Notes: generated by a model from the letters alone, not told the origin. Positions 40,107 through 49,841 are shown, counted from the first letter of the stretch. The stretch is 64,000 bases of DNA from Prosthecobacter algae (GCF_039542385.1 NZ_BAABIA010000012.1:1-64000); one strand, 5' to 3'. Numbers and translations: made by a program.

Positions 40107-41495
40107 TTACTGCACCTTCTTGCCGTTGCCGAGCAGATTGGAGCCGATCTGATTGTCATTGCCGTCCGTAACGACCAGAGAAGGTTCCTTGGACTTCACA
40201 TCTGCAGCGCGGTCATCGCGGATGATGTTGTCGCTGACAAGGCTGCCCTCCACACCTTCCAGCAGGAGGCCAATGCTGTCACAGTCCAGGATGCTGTTGT
40301 TGGTGATCATGAGGCGGCGGCCGCCCTGGATCTCCACAGCCGCACGCTTGCGCATGACCCCGGCAATGATGTTACCAGTGATGGAGCTGTCGGCGCAGTT
40401 TTTGAAAACCAGGCCGTTGTTTTCGGAGTTCTGAAAGCCGTTCACCAAGTAGCGCGGATTGCGGTCGAAATTGTTGCTGCTGACGATGAGGTGCTCGCAG
40501 TTTTCCGCAATAATGTCGTGTTCAAAACCTTCCCAAAAAGTGTTGCCGCTGATGACCACGCCACGGGACTCTTTGACCTCAATATTCACCCGCACGTCGC
40601 TGAAGACATTGGCGCTGATGGTGACATTGCCCTCGCGGGTATGGGCACGGCCCATCTTGCGCTCCAGGCTGGGATCGGTGCCAGCCCCCAGGATACGGAT
40701 GTTGGCGGAGCCGGGGGCCTTGCTTGTGTGTTGGAGGGTGCAGCCGACGATGGCCACTTCGCCGATGGAGCCGCCGGTGGAGTCCAGTTCCACATTCGCA
40801 GAGGCTGGGGAATCGGCATGGTGGTTGCCCTCGATGTCGCAGGTGCCGATGTGCAGGTTGCGCACGTTGCCTCCGCGTGACACCACACCGCCACCTCGGT
40901 TGTAGCTGATGTGGCTGCCCACGATGTTGATCTGGTGCAGGTTCAGATTATCCAAAAACACGCCGATACCGGAGTTGTCATAGAGATGGCAATCGCTGAT
41001 GAGCACGTTGCGGTTGCGCGGTGTCAGGCGGATGCCGTGGCGGCATTTGCTGACCACCAACCGATGAAAGGTGACCTGCATGGTGCCCCCCACTTCCACG
41101 CCATCGGCCTCAGGATGGCCGCCGAAGATTTCAAAGCCGCTGATCATCGGCGTACGCTCCTGGGCCCAGACTTCCGGCTTCAGTGAAGACGGGGCCGCCG
41201 TGCCTTCATGGTGGCCCGTCACGCGAAAGGCGGGGCCCGCACCCGTCATGATGAATCGGGCCGTGCCGTCGCTGGACAGTCCAATCAGGCCAGTCTTGGA
41301 AAGATCCACCTCAATGGTCTGGCTCAGCTTGTAGGTGCCCTTGGGGAAAACTAGGCTGCCTTTTTCCAGCACGGCTTTCTGAATGGCGGCCGTATCGTCT
41401 GCCTGTCCATCGCCCTTGACTCCCAGGGTCAGAACATTGGTCTGGGCAACGGCGAAGGAAGTAGTGGCAAGGAGCAGAAAAAGACAGCGTAACAT
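40107..41495 (-). CDS. Secreted right-handed beta-helix (pectate-lyase-like) protein
   Basis: From ATG 41495 the 462-aa protein begins with a signal peptide (MLRCLFLLLATTSFAVAQ). It continues with NVLTLGVKGDGQADDTAAIQKAV, the opening of the pectate-lyase-3/glycosyl-hydrolase-28-type beta-helix. The body is built of parallel beta-helix (PbH1-like) coils with repeats such as NVLISDCHLYDNSGIGVFL and VISGNTFWEGFEHDI. Such proteins bind or cleave polysaccharides outside the cell; no catalytic Asp triad could be assigned, so the activity is unknown. A 14-codon-longer start would place charged residues before the signal peptide and is disfavoured. Confidence 0.87.
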   Translation of the reverse strand: MLRCLFLLLATTSFAVAQTNVLTLGVKGDGQADDTAAIQKAVLEKGSLVFPKGTYKLSQTIEVDLSKTGLIGLSSDGTARFIMTGAGPAFRVTGHHEGTAAPSSLKPEVWAQERTPMISGFEIFGGHPEADGVEVGGTMQVTFHRLVVSKCRHGIRLTPRNRNVLISDCHLYDNSGIGVFLDNLNLHQINIVGSHISYNRGGGVVSRGGNVRNLHIGTCDIEGNHHADSPASANVELDSTGGSIGEVAIVGCTLQHTSKAPGSANIRILGAGTDPSLERKMGRAHTREGNVTISANVFSDVRVNIEVKESRGVVISGNTFWEGFEHDIIAENCEHLIVSSNNFDRNPRYLVNGFQNSENNGLVFKNCADSSITGNIIAGVMRKRAAVEIQGGRRLMITNNSILDCDSIGLLLEGVEGSLVSDNIIRDDRAADVKSKEPSLVVTDGNDNQIGSNLLGNGKKVQ

Positions 41496-41537
41496 CTGAC
41501 TTAAACGCGGCTCATTGCCGAAATTCACATACGACAA

Positions 41538-41634
41538 TGCTGCCGACGAATGATTTTGTGAGAATTAGACATTTTACTCCATAATTAGAAATTCAATTCT
41601 AAGGATGAAGCCATTCAAAAAAAACAAATAGCAC
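41538..41634 (+). promoter_or_regulatory. AT-rich leader of the HNH gene with inverted repeat and mini-ORF
   Basis: The leader is AT-rich and contains a 6-bp inverted repeat (TTAGAA at 41585-41590, TTCTAA at 41597-41602, 6-base spacer) that could be an operator. At 41605-41631 an AGG-preceded ATG opens an eight-codon reading frame (MKPFKKNK, then TAG). It ends 3 bp before the HNH start and is in frame with it. Whether it is a leader peptide or chance is unknown. Confidence 0.35.
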
Positions 41635-42666
41635 ATGCCCACACAGCCTTCACAAACCACCATTCGGAAACTATTCGCATTATCGATGAATCGTTGCGCT
41701 TTTGATGATTGTAAGATTAGCGTAGTGGATTTTAAGACCAACACTATTCTTGCAGAAGTTTGTCATATCCATGCTCAAAATCCTGGGGGGCCGCGTTATG
41801 ATGGCACTCAAACACCAGAGCAGCGACACGGGTCTGACAATTTGATCATCCTTTGTAGTTCTCATCATAAGATCATAGATTCTCCTGAAAATGAGAAAAT
41901 CTATACCTCAGATAAACTCAAAGAAATGAAATTAAATCATGAAGCAAGATCTGCTCACACCTCTATGCAGCTCCCCAATCTAACAGAAGACTTAATTCAT
42001 AAATTAATTCATACAGTTAATACATACGAAAGCAACTCTACGCACATGGATTTTCGGAATTCAAAATTCAGTGCAGGAGGAGAAGGTGGACACTTTGGTG
42101 GAGCAGGAGGAAATGGAGGAGTTATTCAGATAATAGGTTCTACTAACATCCCTGCTAATACTGAATTTAATGCGTCGGGTGAAAAAGGTAAAACCTACGG
42201 AGGCGGAGGCGGAGGAGGCGGCAGCATCCATTTTCGAGGAAGGGAAGCCGTAGAAAAAGACATTGAATCAGGATTGAAAATTTCAAGTTTTTTCCTAGCT
42301 GATGCAGCTCGCAAAGAAGACTTAATAAACGTACTTGGTGGATGCTGGTCTCATTACAAAGTGAATAATTTGCCTTCAAGCATATTAATCAATTTAGTTT
42401 ACATAGTTGAATTTGGAAAATTGACGAAAAATTCATTAATTCAGTTCAAATTTGAATCAATTAATCCAAATGGAAATATTCAAGCTCATGGATATGAAGA
42501 CATTCCAATTCCAGGAGGCGAAAACTTAACTTCAAGGTCTCCATTTTTTAAAATCTTTCCAATAGATATAGATTCAATCGGAGTGTGGTCTCTTTTAATT
42601 AAGTCAGGGTCAATACTATTAGCCCAACATGATATTGAGTTTAGACTCTGTGAACCGGCACAGTAA
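41635..42666 (+). CDS. HNH endonuclease domain + glycine-rich linker + C-terminal beta-rich domain
   Basis: The 343-aa protein starts with an HNH nuclease domain. RCAFDDC (Cys21, Cys26), EVCHIHAQNPGGPRYD (His44) and NLIILCSSHHKIID (Cys74, His77, His78) form the usual metal-binding beta-beta-alpha framework. After a helical stretch (about 100-130) comes a glycine-rich segment (146-163 and 182-196, with a run of eight Gly). Then a predicted beta-sandwich (about 210-343) starts LKISSFFLADAARKEDLINVLGG; it reminds me of small domains of unknown function such as DUF6941, but that match is tentative. The gene is AT-rich in a high-GC region, monocistronic and converges within 14 bp on the next gene, all suggesting acquisition. 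A nucleic-acid-cutting effector with a sensor or assembly tail is an inference. Confidence 0.8.
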   Translation: MPTQPSQTTIRKLFALSMNRCAFDDCKISVVDFKTNTILAEVCHIHAQNPGGPRYDGTQTPEQRHGSDNLIILCSSHHKIIDSPENEKIYTSDKLKEMKLNHEARSAHTSMQLPNLTEDLIHKLIHTVNTYESNSTHMDFRNSKFSAGGEGGHFGGAGGNGGVIQIIGSTNIPANTEFNASGEKGKTYGGGGGGGGSIHFRGREAVEKDIESGLKISSFFLADAARKEDLINVLGGCWSHYKVNNLPSSILINLVYIVEFGKLTKNSLIQFKFESINPNGNIQAHGYEDIPIPGGENLTSRSPFFKIFPIDIDSIGVWSLLIKSGSILLAQHDIEFRLCEPAQ

Positions 42667-42679
42667 AATAAGGCTATCC

Positions 42680-45600
42680 TTAACGACGGCGACGCCCCAA
42701 AAGGGCCATCGCACCGAGCATGAGCAGCAGGACACGGCTCGGCTCGGGGATAAAGACAATGACAAGGCTGCCCGTGCTGGTGAACTGGCTGACATCCCAA
42801 ATGTAGCCCGTGCCACTGATGTCTGGAAGATTGAACTGGCCCAGATTGTCGCCCGAACCGTCGCGGTTCATCCCGACATCAAAGCCGGTGAAGTTGGTGG
42901 AGACCAGAGTCGCCCAGTCCAGCAGATTGAAGATCTGGCCTGCGACCGGGGTAAAACCAGAAGAGCTGACCGTGATGTTGCCGCTGAACGTCAGCGAGGA
43001 GCCGCTGCCGCCATTGAAAACGAGGCGGTCATGATCACCGCTGCCAGTGATGCCCTGCACGTAGGTTTGGTAACCGGGAGAACCCACGGCATTGCCACCA
43101 AAGTTGGGATCCAGCACGCCCTGGTTGGTGGCGCTGGTGATGCTGAGTTCGATGCCGGAGCTCGTGGCAAAATCATAGGTCCCCACGCCGGATGCGGGCG
43201 TGAAGGTGAGCGTGCCATTGCCCGTGGTTGAACCCGTGATGATGTTACCGCCCTGGAGACCTGCGCCCTCAAGCAAAGAGAAATTGGAAGCCTGAACGGT
43301 GCCTGTGCCGACCAACTGCGCCCCATAAGATACAAAGGTCGCCCCGGTGCCGGTGAACCCACCCGTGGCCACATCGAGGGTGCCTGCCAGCACTTCCGTC
43401 GTGCCACTGTGGGTATTCGAAGCACTGCCCAGCACCAGAGTGCCGAAGCCGGTCTTGTCAAAATCGCCCGTGCCTGTGACGGCATTCTGAACGGTCAAGG
43501 TCCGGGTGGCTTCCACTTCGATCGTGCCGCCGTTCGGACCAAAGGTGATGCCACGGTTTGCATCATCCATGACAAAGGAATTGTAGGCCGTGAGGGTGCC
43601 ACCGTTCAAAGTGAGATGGGCGGCATTGAAAGCGGCGGGATTGGAGCCCAGATTGCCTTCATTGTTCAGGCGCAGCTTGCCCGCGTTCACCGTCGTGGTG
43701 CCTGTGATGGAGCCAGCCGTGGTCGTCGCTTCTGTGCTGGTAGAACCGGTCAGGGTCAAGGTGCCCGGACCATTTTTGACGATGTTCACATCGTATTCAT
43801 TGGTGCGACGCTGGAAGTGGTTCACCGTCGTGTTGCCCGTGCCGCTGAAGATGATATCCAGGGAGGTTGTCGCGCTCCCGGAGAGCCGGTGGTACATCAT
43901 CGCGTTCGTGAAGGTCAGAGTACCATTGTTGACGATGTTGTAGGCGGGAGCGGTGCCATTGGCCAGACGGAGCTGGGCATTGAAGACCTGGGTGCCGCCC
44001 AGAACTTCCAAGGTGTCCCCATAGGAATACAACACTCCTCCGGTGCCTGTATTGACGACGAAGTTCTGTTCACCGCTGAAGTAGAGGCTGCGAACGTTTC
44101 GGTCCCCATCAATCGCAGTCGTTAAGTTGCTGGCCAAGCCTTGGAAAAAGACGTCGGTGCTGGGAGAGGGAACCGTGCCGACCTCCCAATTTTCCCCGTT
44201 CGCCCAGGAGCCATCGACATCGCCCTGCCAAGTGTGGTTGAACGCGGTTTTGTTGATCGAAATGGTCCCATCGGTGAGGAAGTTGTCGGTCACCCAGCCA
44301 TAGCCGCTGGGCAGAGTTCCGGCATTGGCAAAGTCGAAGGTAAAATTCCCCGTCTTGGTGGCGGAGCCGATGCCCGTCCAGTCAATGAGCTGCCAGATCC
44401 CATTACGCCAGGGGAGGTGGGAACCGGAAACATCCGCCACCGAAATGATGCCGCCAAGGGTGATGGTGGATGCCTGGGTGGTGAGGCTGAGCAGATCCGA
44501 CTGCCCCAGAGTGGCAGCCCCGGCGTTGCTGAAGAGATCAAACTGAAGCGTGCCCGCGAGTGTGATCGCGACATTGGTGGCCCCGCCCAGGCGGAGATTC
44601 GAAACCTGGCCCAGGTAACCCGCGCTGCCTGCCACACTATTCGCCAACTGATGCGTATTCCCCACCATCAGACGGGTACCAGAGGCGATGGTGATGCTGG
44701 CTCCCGTGCCGCCGCTGATGATGCCCGTGCCACCCAGGGTGCCGGTGCCGCTGGTGATGACATTGCCCGTACCCGTGGCGGAACCAGTGGTATTGGTAGC
44801 CAGCAGGGTGCCTGCGCTGATGAGAGTACCACGGGAATAATTATTGGCGGCAGAAAGTGCCCAGGTGCCGGTGCCCGTCTTGGTGAGCTGCAGGGCGATC
44901 GTGGCACTGGCATTTGTATTGGTTCCGCCGATGACGCCGCTCATCACACCATTGCCCACGCCGTGCAGATTAAGGCTAGAGACATGGGCTGCATCGGTGC
45001 TGGTGGAGCGGACCGTACCGCTGAGGGTCAGCGTCTGTCCGGCCACGGTGTTGTCAATGCGGGCATTACCACTGTTGGTGCCGTTGCCGTTGGAAAGGCG
45101 GATGTCGCGATCACTGGAGCCACCGTTTGCGCCGGTAAACTCAATGCGACCAATGGTGCCGCTATTTTGTCCCAGGGTGATCAGGGTACCTGCGCCCATG
45201 GCCGAATTGACCCCTTTATTGCCAAGGGTGGCAAAGCGGAACGCCCCATCGGAAATGCTGATGTTCCCCAAAAAGCTGTTGGCATTATTGTTCAGAAAGA
45301 CCGTACCGCTGTCGGTGCGGTTCAGACCGCCTGTGCCAGAGATCAACCCATCGATGATGAAGTTCTGGGAGCCACGGAAGGTCAGGGTTCCCGGCAGCAA
45401 AACGCTGCCAGTCAGAGTCAATGCCCCGGAGCCCTGATTGTAAAAGGAACCACCGCCTGTGATGGTACGATCCGTCGAGGCAGCCGCACCTGTGTATTTC
45501 ACATGAGAGTTGGCCCCGACAGTGAAGCCGCTACCCGCGCCAACGGCGCTATTAGAGCCAGCATTTGCGATGCTGGAGAAGAGAAGCGTGGCATTGGTCA

Positions 45601-46399
45601 CCACCGTATTGCCGGTATAACTGTTGGCATCGTTGATGATACGCCAGACGCCGCGCTGACCGCCGTTGACTCCATTCACAGAAACCGAAAGTCCGCCCAG
45701 GGCACCGCCATTGGAGATGAGGCCGCTCACGGTGTTCCCGGAGGCATCGTTGCTGCGGTTACCGATGGTAGTGTTCAAGTTCAGCGCGATGGTCGAGGTG
45801 GTGGTGCCACCGCTGATGTTGCCCGTGATGTTCAGCTTGTAGGTGCCAGGGTCCGCATCGGCGCTCGTCGCATTATTGGCGATGGTGTAGGTGCCTGCCG
45901 TGGTGCCGCTGGCAGCCTCCAGGATGAGGGGGGCATTGATGGTCGTCGTGGTGAGGGTCCCGGAAGACACCGTCAAGCTACCACCGCTGCTCAGACGCAG
46001 AGCTTCGCCGGCATTGGGCCCGGCACTGCCCAGGGTGTATAGCCCGGCTGTATTGGTGCCATTGAAGGTCAGGCTGCGGAGGTTTCTTCCCGCATCAATG
46101 GTGATCAGCGTTTCCGCCGTGGTGCTGCCAAAGGTGGCCGTGTCTGCACTGGTGGTCCCTGTGGTCTGGCCGGGGGCTACCCCGCCCGTCCAGTTACCCG
46201 GAACTGCCCAACTTTGAGTGCCCGTCTGGGCCGGATTCCAGGTGCCATTCACCACCTGGGCGGAAGCAGAAAGGCTGGCCAGAAAAACCAAAAGGCAAGG
46301 CAACCACCATCGGCCCACAACTCCCGCTGGGAGGGTTCGACCTAAATGCAAAGTGGAGGCATGGTCGCCCATGCTCCTGAAGAGCTGACTGATGTGCAT
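42680..46399 (-). CDS. PEP-CTERM protein with autotransporter-associated beta-strand repeats (1239 aa)
   Basis: An exported repeat protein. From ATG 46399 (another at 46372 is also plausible; a TTG at 46492 is unlikely) it has a long basic N-region and a hydrophobic signal segment ending LASLSASAQ. The body is many Gly/Thr/Ser-rich beta-strand units, for example GTWALSAANNYSRGTLISAGTLL, the autotransporter-associated repeat type that probably forms a parallel beta-helix. The C-terminus is a PEP-CTERM sorting tail: IPEPSR, a hydrophobic helix (VLLLMLGAMALLG) and RRRR. Exosortase cuts such tails and exports or anchors the protein in exopolysaccharide-producing Gram-negatives; no exosortase gene is in the window. 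No translocator barrel is present. Confidence 0.9.
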   Translation of the reverse strand: MHISQLFRSMGDHASTLHLGRTLPAGVVGRWWLPCLLVFLASLSASAQVVNGTWNPAQTGTQSWAVPGNWTGGVAPGQTTGTTSADTATFGSTTAETLITIDAGRNLRSLTFNGTNTAGLYTLGSAGPNAGEALRLSSGGSLTVSSGTLTTTTINAPLILEAASGTTAGTYTIANNATSADADPGTYKLNITGNISGGTTTSTIALNLNTTIGNRSNDASGNTVSGLISNGGALGGLSVSVNGVNGGQRGVWRIINDANSYTGNTVVTNATLLFSSIANAGSNSAVGAGSGFTVGANSHVKYTGAAASTDRTITGGGSFYNQGSGALTLTGSVLLPGTLTFRGSQNFIIDGLISGTGGLNRTDSGTVFLNNNANSFLGNISISDGAFRFATLGNKGVNSAMGAGTLITLGQNSGTIGRIEFTGANGGSSDRDIRLSNGNGTNSGNARIDNTVAGQTLTLSGTVRSTSTDAAHVSSLNLHGVGNGVMSGVIGGTNTNASATIALQLTKTGTGTWALSAANNYSRGTLISAGTLLATNTTGSATGTGNVITSGTGTLGGTGIISGGTGASITIASGTRLMVGNTHQLANSVAGSAGYLGQVSNLRLGGATNVAITLAGTLQFDLFSNAGAATLGQSDLLSLTTQASTITLGGIISVADVSGSHLPWRNGIWQLIDWTGIGSATKTGNFTFDFANAGTLPSGYGWVTDNFLTDGTISINKTAFNHTWQGDVDGSWANGENWEVGTVPSPSTDVFFQGLASNLTTAIDGDRNVRSLYFSGEQNFVVNTGTGGVLYSYGDTLEVLGGTQVFNAQLRLANGTAPAYNIVNNGTLTFTNAMMYHRLSGSATTSLDIIFSGTGNTTVNHFQRRTNEYDVNIVKNGPGTLTLTGSTSTEATTTAGSITGTTTVNAGKLRLNNEGNLGSNPAAFNAAHLTLNGGTLTAYNSFVMDDANRGITFGPNGGTIEVEATRTLTVQNAVTGTGDFDKTGFGTLVLGSASNTHSGTTEVLAGTLDVATGGFTGTGATFVSYGAQLVGTGTVQASNFSLLEGAGLQGGNIITGSTTGNGTLTFTPASGVGTYDFATSSGIELSITSATNQGVLDPNFGGNAVGSPGYQTYVQGITGSGDHDRLVFNGGSGSSLTFSGNITVSSSGFTPVAGQIFNLLDWATLVSTNFTGFDVGMNRDGSGDNLGQFNLPDISGTGYIWDVSQFTSTGSLVIVFIPEPSRVLLLMLGAMALLGRRRR

Positions 46400-46601
46400 G
46401 GTGCCGCGAGGGGGGAAGCGAACGTTTGTCTGCCCTGGCAGGGGGTTGGAAAGGCAGACGCACATGATAACGCGTCCGTTTTGGCCATGCAAAGAGGAAT
46501 TCCTTTATGTGCGCCCTGTGTCAGGCTGGCAAAAAGCACCGCAGAAACCTATTTTTAAATCATTCGGCCATCTACGGTGTCAAATCTGAGGAATTCCAAC
46601 C

Positions 46602-47438
46602 ATGCCAACTCCCAACATTCAAGACAAGGAAGGTCGTGCTGGCAGCAGTGCCGCCCCCCTTCCCCACCCCCCACCTCAGGCCCCGAGCGAAAAACAAATC
46701 CAGCAGGCTTTCTGCGGTCACTTGGTGGACCGCGCCATGTTGCAGGGGCCGAACCGACGGCTGACGGAACTGCGGTTGCTCTTTTCCGTGGTGACCGATT
46801 TTTTGCGCGGTTTTCGCGGCCTGCATTTTGTGGGCCCCTGCATCACCGTCTTTGGCTCGGCCAGGTTCAAGGATGACCATCCCCATTACCAAATGGCGCG
46901 TGAGGTCGGCGCAGCGATCACCCGCATCGGCTTTACCGTCATGACGGGTGGCGGCCCTGGCATCATGGAGGCAGCCAACCGTGGGGCCAAAGACGTGGGC
47001 GGGCGCAGTGTGGGCTGCAACATCGAGCTGCCCTTTGAGCAGAGCCACAATCCCTACCTGGACCGCTGGGTGACGATGAAATACTTCTTTGTCCGCAAGG
47101 TACTACTGATGAAGTACAGCTATGGGTTTGTCATCATGCCCGGCGGCTTTGGCACGCTGGATGAGATGTTCGAGGCCCTGACGCTGATCCAGACGAAAAA
47201 GGTGCGCAATTTCCCCATGGTGGTCATGGGCAGCCAGTTCTGGGGAGAGCTCCGCGCACTCATTGACAGCATGGTGACGAATGGCACCATCAGCCCCGAA
47301 GACCTGGACCTGATCTGCTGGACCGACAGCGTGGAAGAGGCCGTGAACCACCTGCAGGAGAAAGCCGTGAAGCAATTCGGCCTGACCTGTGAGGTGCCTC
47401 CACAAAGCAGCTCTTGGCTGGGCGAGAAGGGTCTGTGA
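46602..47438 (+). CDS. LOG-family Rossmann protein (TIGR00730; cytokinin riboside-phosphate phosphoribohydrolase-like)
   Basis: The 278-aa protein has a Rossmann fold with the two LOG signatures: GGGPGIMEAANRGA (116-129) and PGGFGTLDE (180-188), which bind the nucleoside monophosphate and supply the catalytic Glu. Known LOG enzymes hydrolyse (iso)pentenyl-adenosine monophosphate or other nucleotides to free base and ribose 5-phosphate; the bacterial role is often nucleotide salvage. An N-terminal extension of about 70 aa, rich in Pro and Ala at first, precedes the core. A GAGG ribosome binding site lies about ten bases upstream of the ATG. It is divergent from the PEP-CTERM gene. Confidence 0.9.
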   Translation: MPTPNIQDKEGRAGSSAAPLPHPPPQAPSEKQIQQAFCGHLVDRAMLQGPNRRLTELRLLFSVVTDFLRGFRGLHFVGPCITVFGSARFKDDHPHYQMAREVGAAITRIGFTVMTGGGPGIMEAANRGAKDVGGRSVGCNIELPFEQSHNPYLDRWVTMKYFFVRKVLLMKYSYGFVIMPGGFGTLDEMFEALTLIQTKKVRNFPMVVMGSQFWGELRALIDSMVTNGTISPEDLDLICWTDSVEEAVNHLQEKAVKQFGLTCEVPPQSSSWLGEKGL

Positions 47439-47449
47439 GCTATTTCATC

Positions 47450-47476
47450 GGAGTGAGGCTCATGCAGCCTCACTCC
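47450..47476. terminator. Bidirectional hairpin between converging genes
   Basis: A perfect 11-bp stem (GGAGTGAGGCT at 47450-47460, AGCCTCACTCC at 47466-47476) with a CATGC loop sits between the stops of the LOG gene and the nitrilase gene and overlaps the latter's last codons. There is no clear T tract on either strand, so it may terminate weakly or just stabilise 3' ends. Confidence 0.55.
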
Positions 47477-48786
47477 TTCACAAAGCTGGGGCGGTGACTG
47501 GGAATCTGGGCTTTAAAATCGCCCAGGCTATTCCAATGCGCACGCGCATCCAGATCCACCTCAGCGATGGCCACCGTGCCCCATTCGGTCGCCTTGGCCA
47601 GGACATCGCCGTAGTGATCAAAGATGCCGGAGATCATCCACTGATGTTGGCTTTCATCCGTGTAGGTGCTGCTGACCACATAGACGTGGTTTTCGCAGGC
47701 ACGAGCAGCGGCCAGGCGGGGATTGCAGCCCCACACGGGCCAAGCGATGACCTCGGCCCCTTTCACCGTGAGGGCACGGGCGACTTCTGGGAAAAAGCCA
47801 TCGTAGCAAATCATCATGCCCACCTTGCCAAAGCGGGTATCAAAGACGGGGTAATCCCGCCCAGGGGTGATGCCGGCCTCCACCTCACTGCGCGGCAGGC
47901 TGACTTTGCGATACTTGCCCACCAGTTCACCTTCCGGGCCGATAAGGGCGGCGGTGTTGTAGAGGGTGGCCCCCTCCCGCTCGACCAACCCAGCAACGAT
48001 GTAGAGGCTGTGCTGTTTGGCCAGCTTTCCAAAGTAGGCCGTGCTGGGTCCGGGAACAGTCTCTGCGCATTCAGCCATCTTTTTGCCCGTGCCGTAGTAG
48101 GTGAGAGTTTCCGGAAGCACCACGAGATCGGCCTTCTTTTGGGCTGCTTCAGCGATGAGCGGGGCAAATTGAGGTGGCTTGTCCGCAGGCTCTTTACCCT
48201 CCTTCGGTTGCAGATGGATGGTGGCCAGCCGCACCTTGCGAGGAGCGGGGGCAGGCACGGCCATTAAAGCCACGTCGCTAAAAGTCACGCGGGCGTTCGA
48301 TGCCCACTGGAGATAAAGCTCGATCTTTGCCTGCCGTGCGGCCTTGGGTGCCCGCAGCGTTTCCTCAAAACGGCCCCACTCCCCCGCTGCGCTGCCGAGG
48401 TCCCGTGGATACTCAGGCTCGGCCTGGGGGATAGTGCCTGCGGCGTAACCACTCGGCGCAGGCGCCTCCCAGCGGACTTGTTTGCCTGCGGCATCCTGCC
48501 AGATCACACGGGCCACCACACTGCGGCGAGGCTCAGGTACAGAGTCGAAGTTTCTCCAGCCGGTGAACTGATAATGCTGGCCACCTTGCACAGGCAGGGT
48601 CTGAGTCCAGCAGCCGATCCATTGCTCCCCCGCCCCGGTTTTGATGACGAGGCCAGGGTGGTTTTCGCGCCCACCTTTTTCTACCTGCTCATGCTCCGGG
48701 GTGGCCTCGGCGCGGGGAGATTCAAAAGTCCATGTCTGTGCCCAAACAGAGGAACAAAGGCTGAGGACAGCGAACAGGCATTTCAT
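47470..48786 (-). CDS. Secreted nitrilase-superfamily amidohydrolase with N-terminal beta-sandwich
   Basis: Starting at ATG 48786 the 438-aa protein has a signal peptide ([17 protein letters not shown]), so it acts outside the cytoplasm, unusual for this family. Residues about 20-175 look like a carbohydrate-binding-type beta-sandwich ([16 protein letters not shown]...KIELYLQW). The C-terminal CN-hydrolase domain has the full Glu-Lys-Cys triad: Glu226 (VVLPETL), Lys294 (KYRKVSLP) and Cys327 ([10 protein letters not shown]). The substrate (amide, nitrile or carbamoyl compound) cannot be predicted. It lies 44 bp after the prenyl synthase stop and may be co-transcribed with it. A longer start at 48849 would overlap the upstream gene. 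Confidence 0.88.
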   Translation of the reverse strand: MKCLFAVLSLCSSVWAQTWTFESPRAEATPEHEQVEKGGRENHPGLVIKTGAGEQWIGCWTQTLPVQGGQHYQFTGWRNFDSVPEPRRSVVARVIWQDAAGKQVRWEAPAPSGYAAGTIPQAEPEYPRDLGSAAGEWGRFEETLRAPKAARQAKIELYLQWASNARVTFSDVALMAVPAPAPRKVRLATIHLQPKEGKEPADKPPQFAPLIAEAAQKKADLVVLPETLTYYGTGKKMAECAETVPGPSTAYFGKLAKQHSLYIVAGLVEREGATLYNTAALIGPEGELVGKYRKVSLPRSEVEAGITPGRDYPVFDTRFGKVGMMICYDGFFPEVARALTVKGAEVIAWPVWGCNPRLAAARACENHVYVVSSTYTDESQHQWMISGIFDHYGDVLAKATEWGTVAIAEVDLDARAHWNSLGDFKAQIPSHRPSFVKE

Positions 48787-48830
48787 GCCAGCTACTACGC
48801 GGTGAAACGGCGACTTTGTGCAAAGGCAGC

Positions 48831-49841
48831 TCAGAGAGAGGCGCGGCAATTATCCAGCAGCGCGTGCAGGTAATCGGCGATCTCTTCAAAGGCGCGTTTG
48901 TAGTCGGAATCTGCCAGGCAGATGAGCTCAGCACGGGCTTCGTTGAGCATGTTCTGGGCGAAGCTCACCGCACGCTCGATGGCCCCTTCATAGTCGGCGA
49001 TGCCAGCCAGGATGGAGGTGTCCATCGGCTCGCCCTTCAGAAGCATTTTGTTGAGCTTCTGCTTCTGGGCATCCGTAGCATCCATCAGCAGATAGAGGAT
49101 CGGCAGCGTCAGTTTGCCCTTCACCAGGTCGGTGCGCAGGGTCTTGCCGACTTTGGCTTCATCACCCACCAGATCCAGACAGTCATCATAGATCTGGTAA
49201 ACGGTGCCCAGCTTCATACCGTAGCTATGCAGGGCCTGTTCCACCTGCTCTGGCACGCCGTTGAGGCGGGCACCGAGACCGGCGGCAGCGGCGAAAAGCG
49301 CGGCGGTTTTCATCTCGATCATGCGCAGGTAATCCGGCACAGAGAGATTCAGGTCAAAACGGCGCTGGGTCTGCAAAATCTCGCCACTGCACACGTCACG
49401 GGAAGCCTTGGCGATGCTGCGGCAGACCTGGGTGTCTTCAAATTCGGTGGCCAGCTCCAGCGAGTAGGCAAAGATGGCATCGCCCAAAAGCACGCTGAGG
49501 GCGCTGCCCCATTTGGCCGCCGCTGTGGGCAGGCCGCGACGGGTGGCGGCACCGTCCATGATGTCGTCATGCACCAGGGAGGCGATGTGCACCATCTCCA
49601 AAATGACCGAAAGGCGTGTGTGATCCGCCGACTTGCCACCTGTGGCACCGCCTGCCAGCAGAGCCAGGGCTGGACGGATGCGCTTCCCCGCTGCCTGGCA
49701 GACATAGCTGACATAACCTTCCACGGCTGGATCAAAGGCCCGAGCTTGTTCGCGAATGGATTTCTCGACGATCTCGAGATCAGAACGAACGAGTTCGAAA
49801 GGAAAAACAGGGGTGGAAGCGCTGGCGGGGGGATTTTTCAT
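48831..49841 (-). CDS. Polyprenyl diphosphate synthase (trans-isoprenyl)
   Basis: The 336-aa enzyme condenses isopentenyl diphosphate units onto an allylic primer, giving the side chain of quinones or other isoprenoids. GKRIRP (52-57) binds IPP; the first aspartate-rich motif is VHDDIMD (Asp92, Asp93, Asp96) and the second is YDDCLD (219-223). Small residues five positions before the first motif suggest a long-chain product such as octaprenyl or heptaprenyl diphosphate; this is an inference. The ATG at 49841 gives the usual length. The secreted nitrilase follows on the same strand. Confidence 0.93.
   Translation of the reverse strand: MKNPPASASTPVFPFELVRSDLEIVEKSIREQARAFDPAVEGYVSYVCQAAGKRIRPALALLAGGATGGKSADHTRLSVILEMVHIASLVHDDIMDGAATRRGLPTAAAKWGSALSVLLGDAIFAYSLELATEFEDTQVCRSIAKASRDVCSGEILQTQRRFDLNLSVPDYLRMIEMKTAALFAAAAGLGARLNGVPEQVEQALHSYGMKLGTVYQIYDDCLDLVGDEAKVGKTLRTDLVKGKLTLPILYLLMDATDAQKQKLNKMLLKGEPMDTSILAGIADYEGAIERAVSFAQNMLNEARAELICLADSDYKRAFEEIADYLHALLDNCRASL

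Noticed and set aside
44141-46042. 633-codon plus-strand frame opposite the PEP-CTERM gene
   Set aside because: Antisense shadow: Gly/Thr/Ser-rich repeats leave the complement open; translation is low-complexity and has no start context.
46400-46492. TTG start adding 31 residues to the PEP-CTERM protein
   Set aside because: The extension is not signal-like; ATG codons at 46399 or 46372 give a proper signal peptide.
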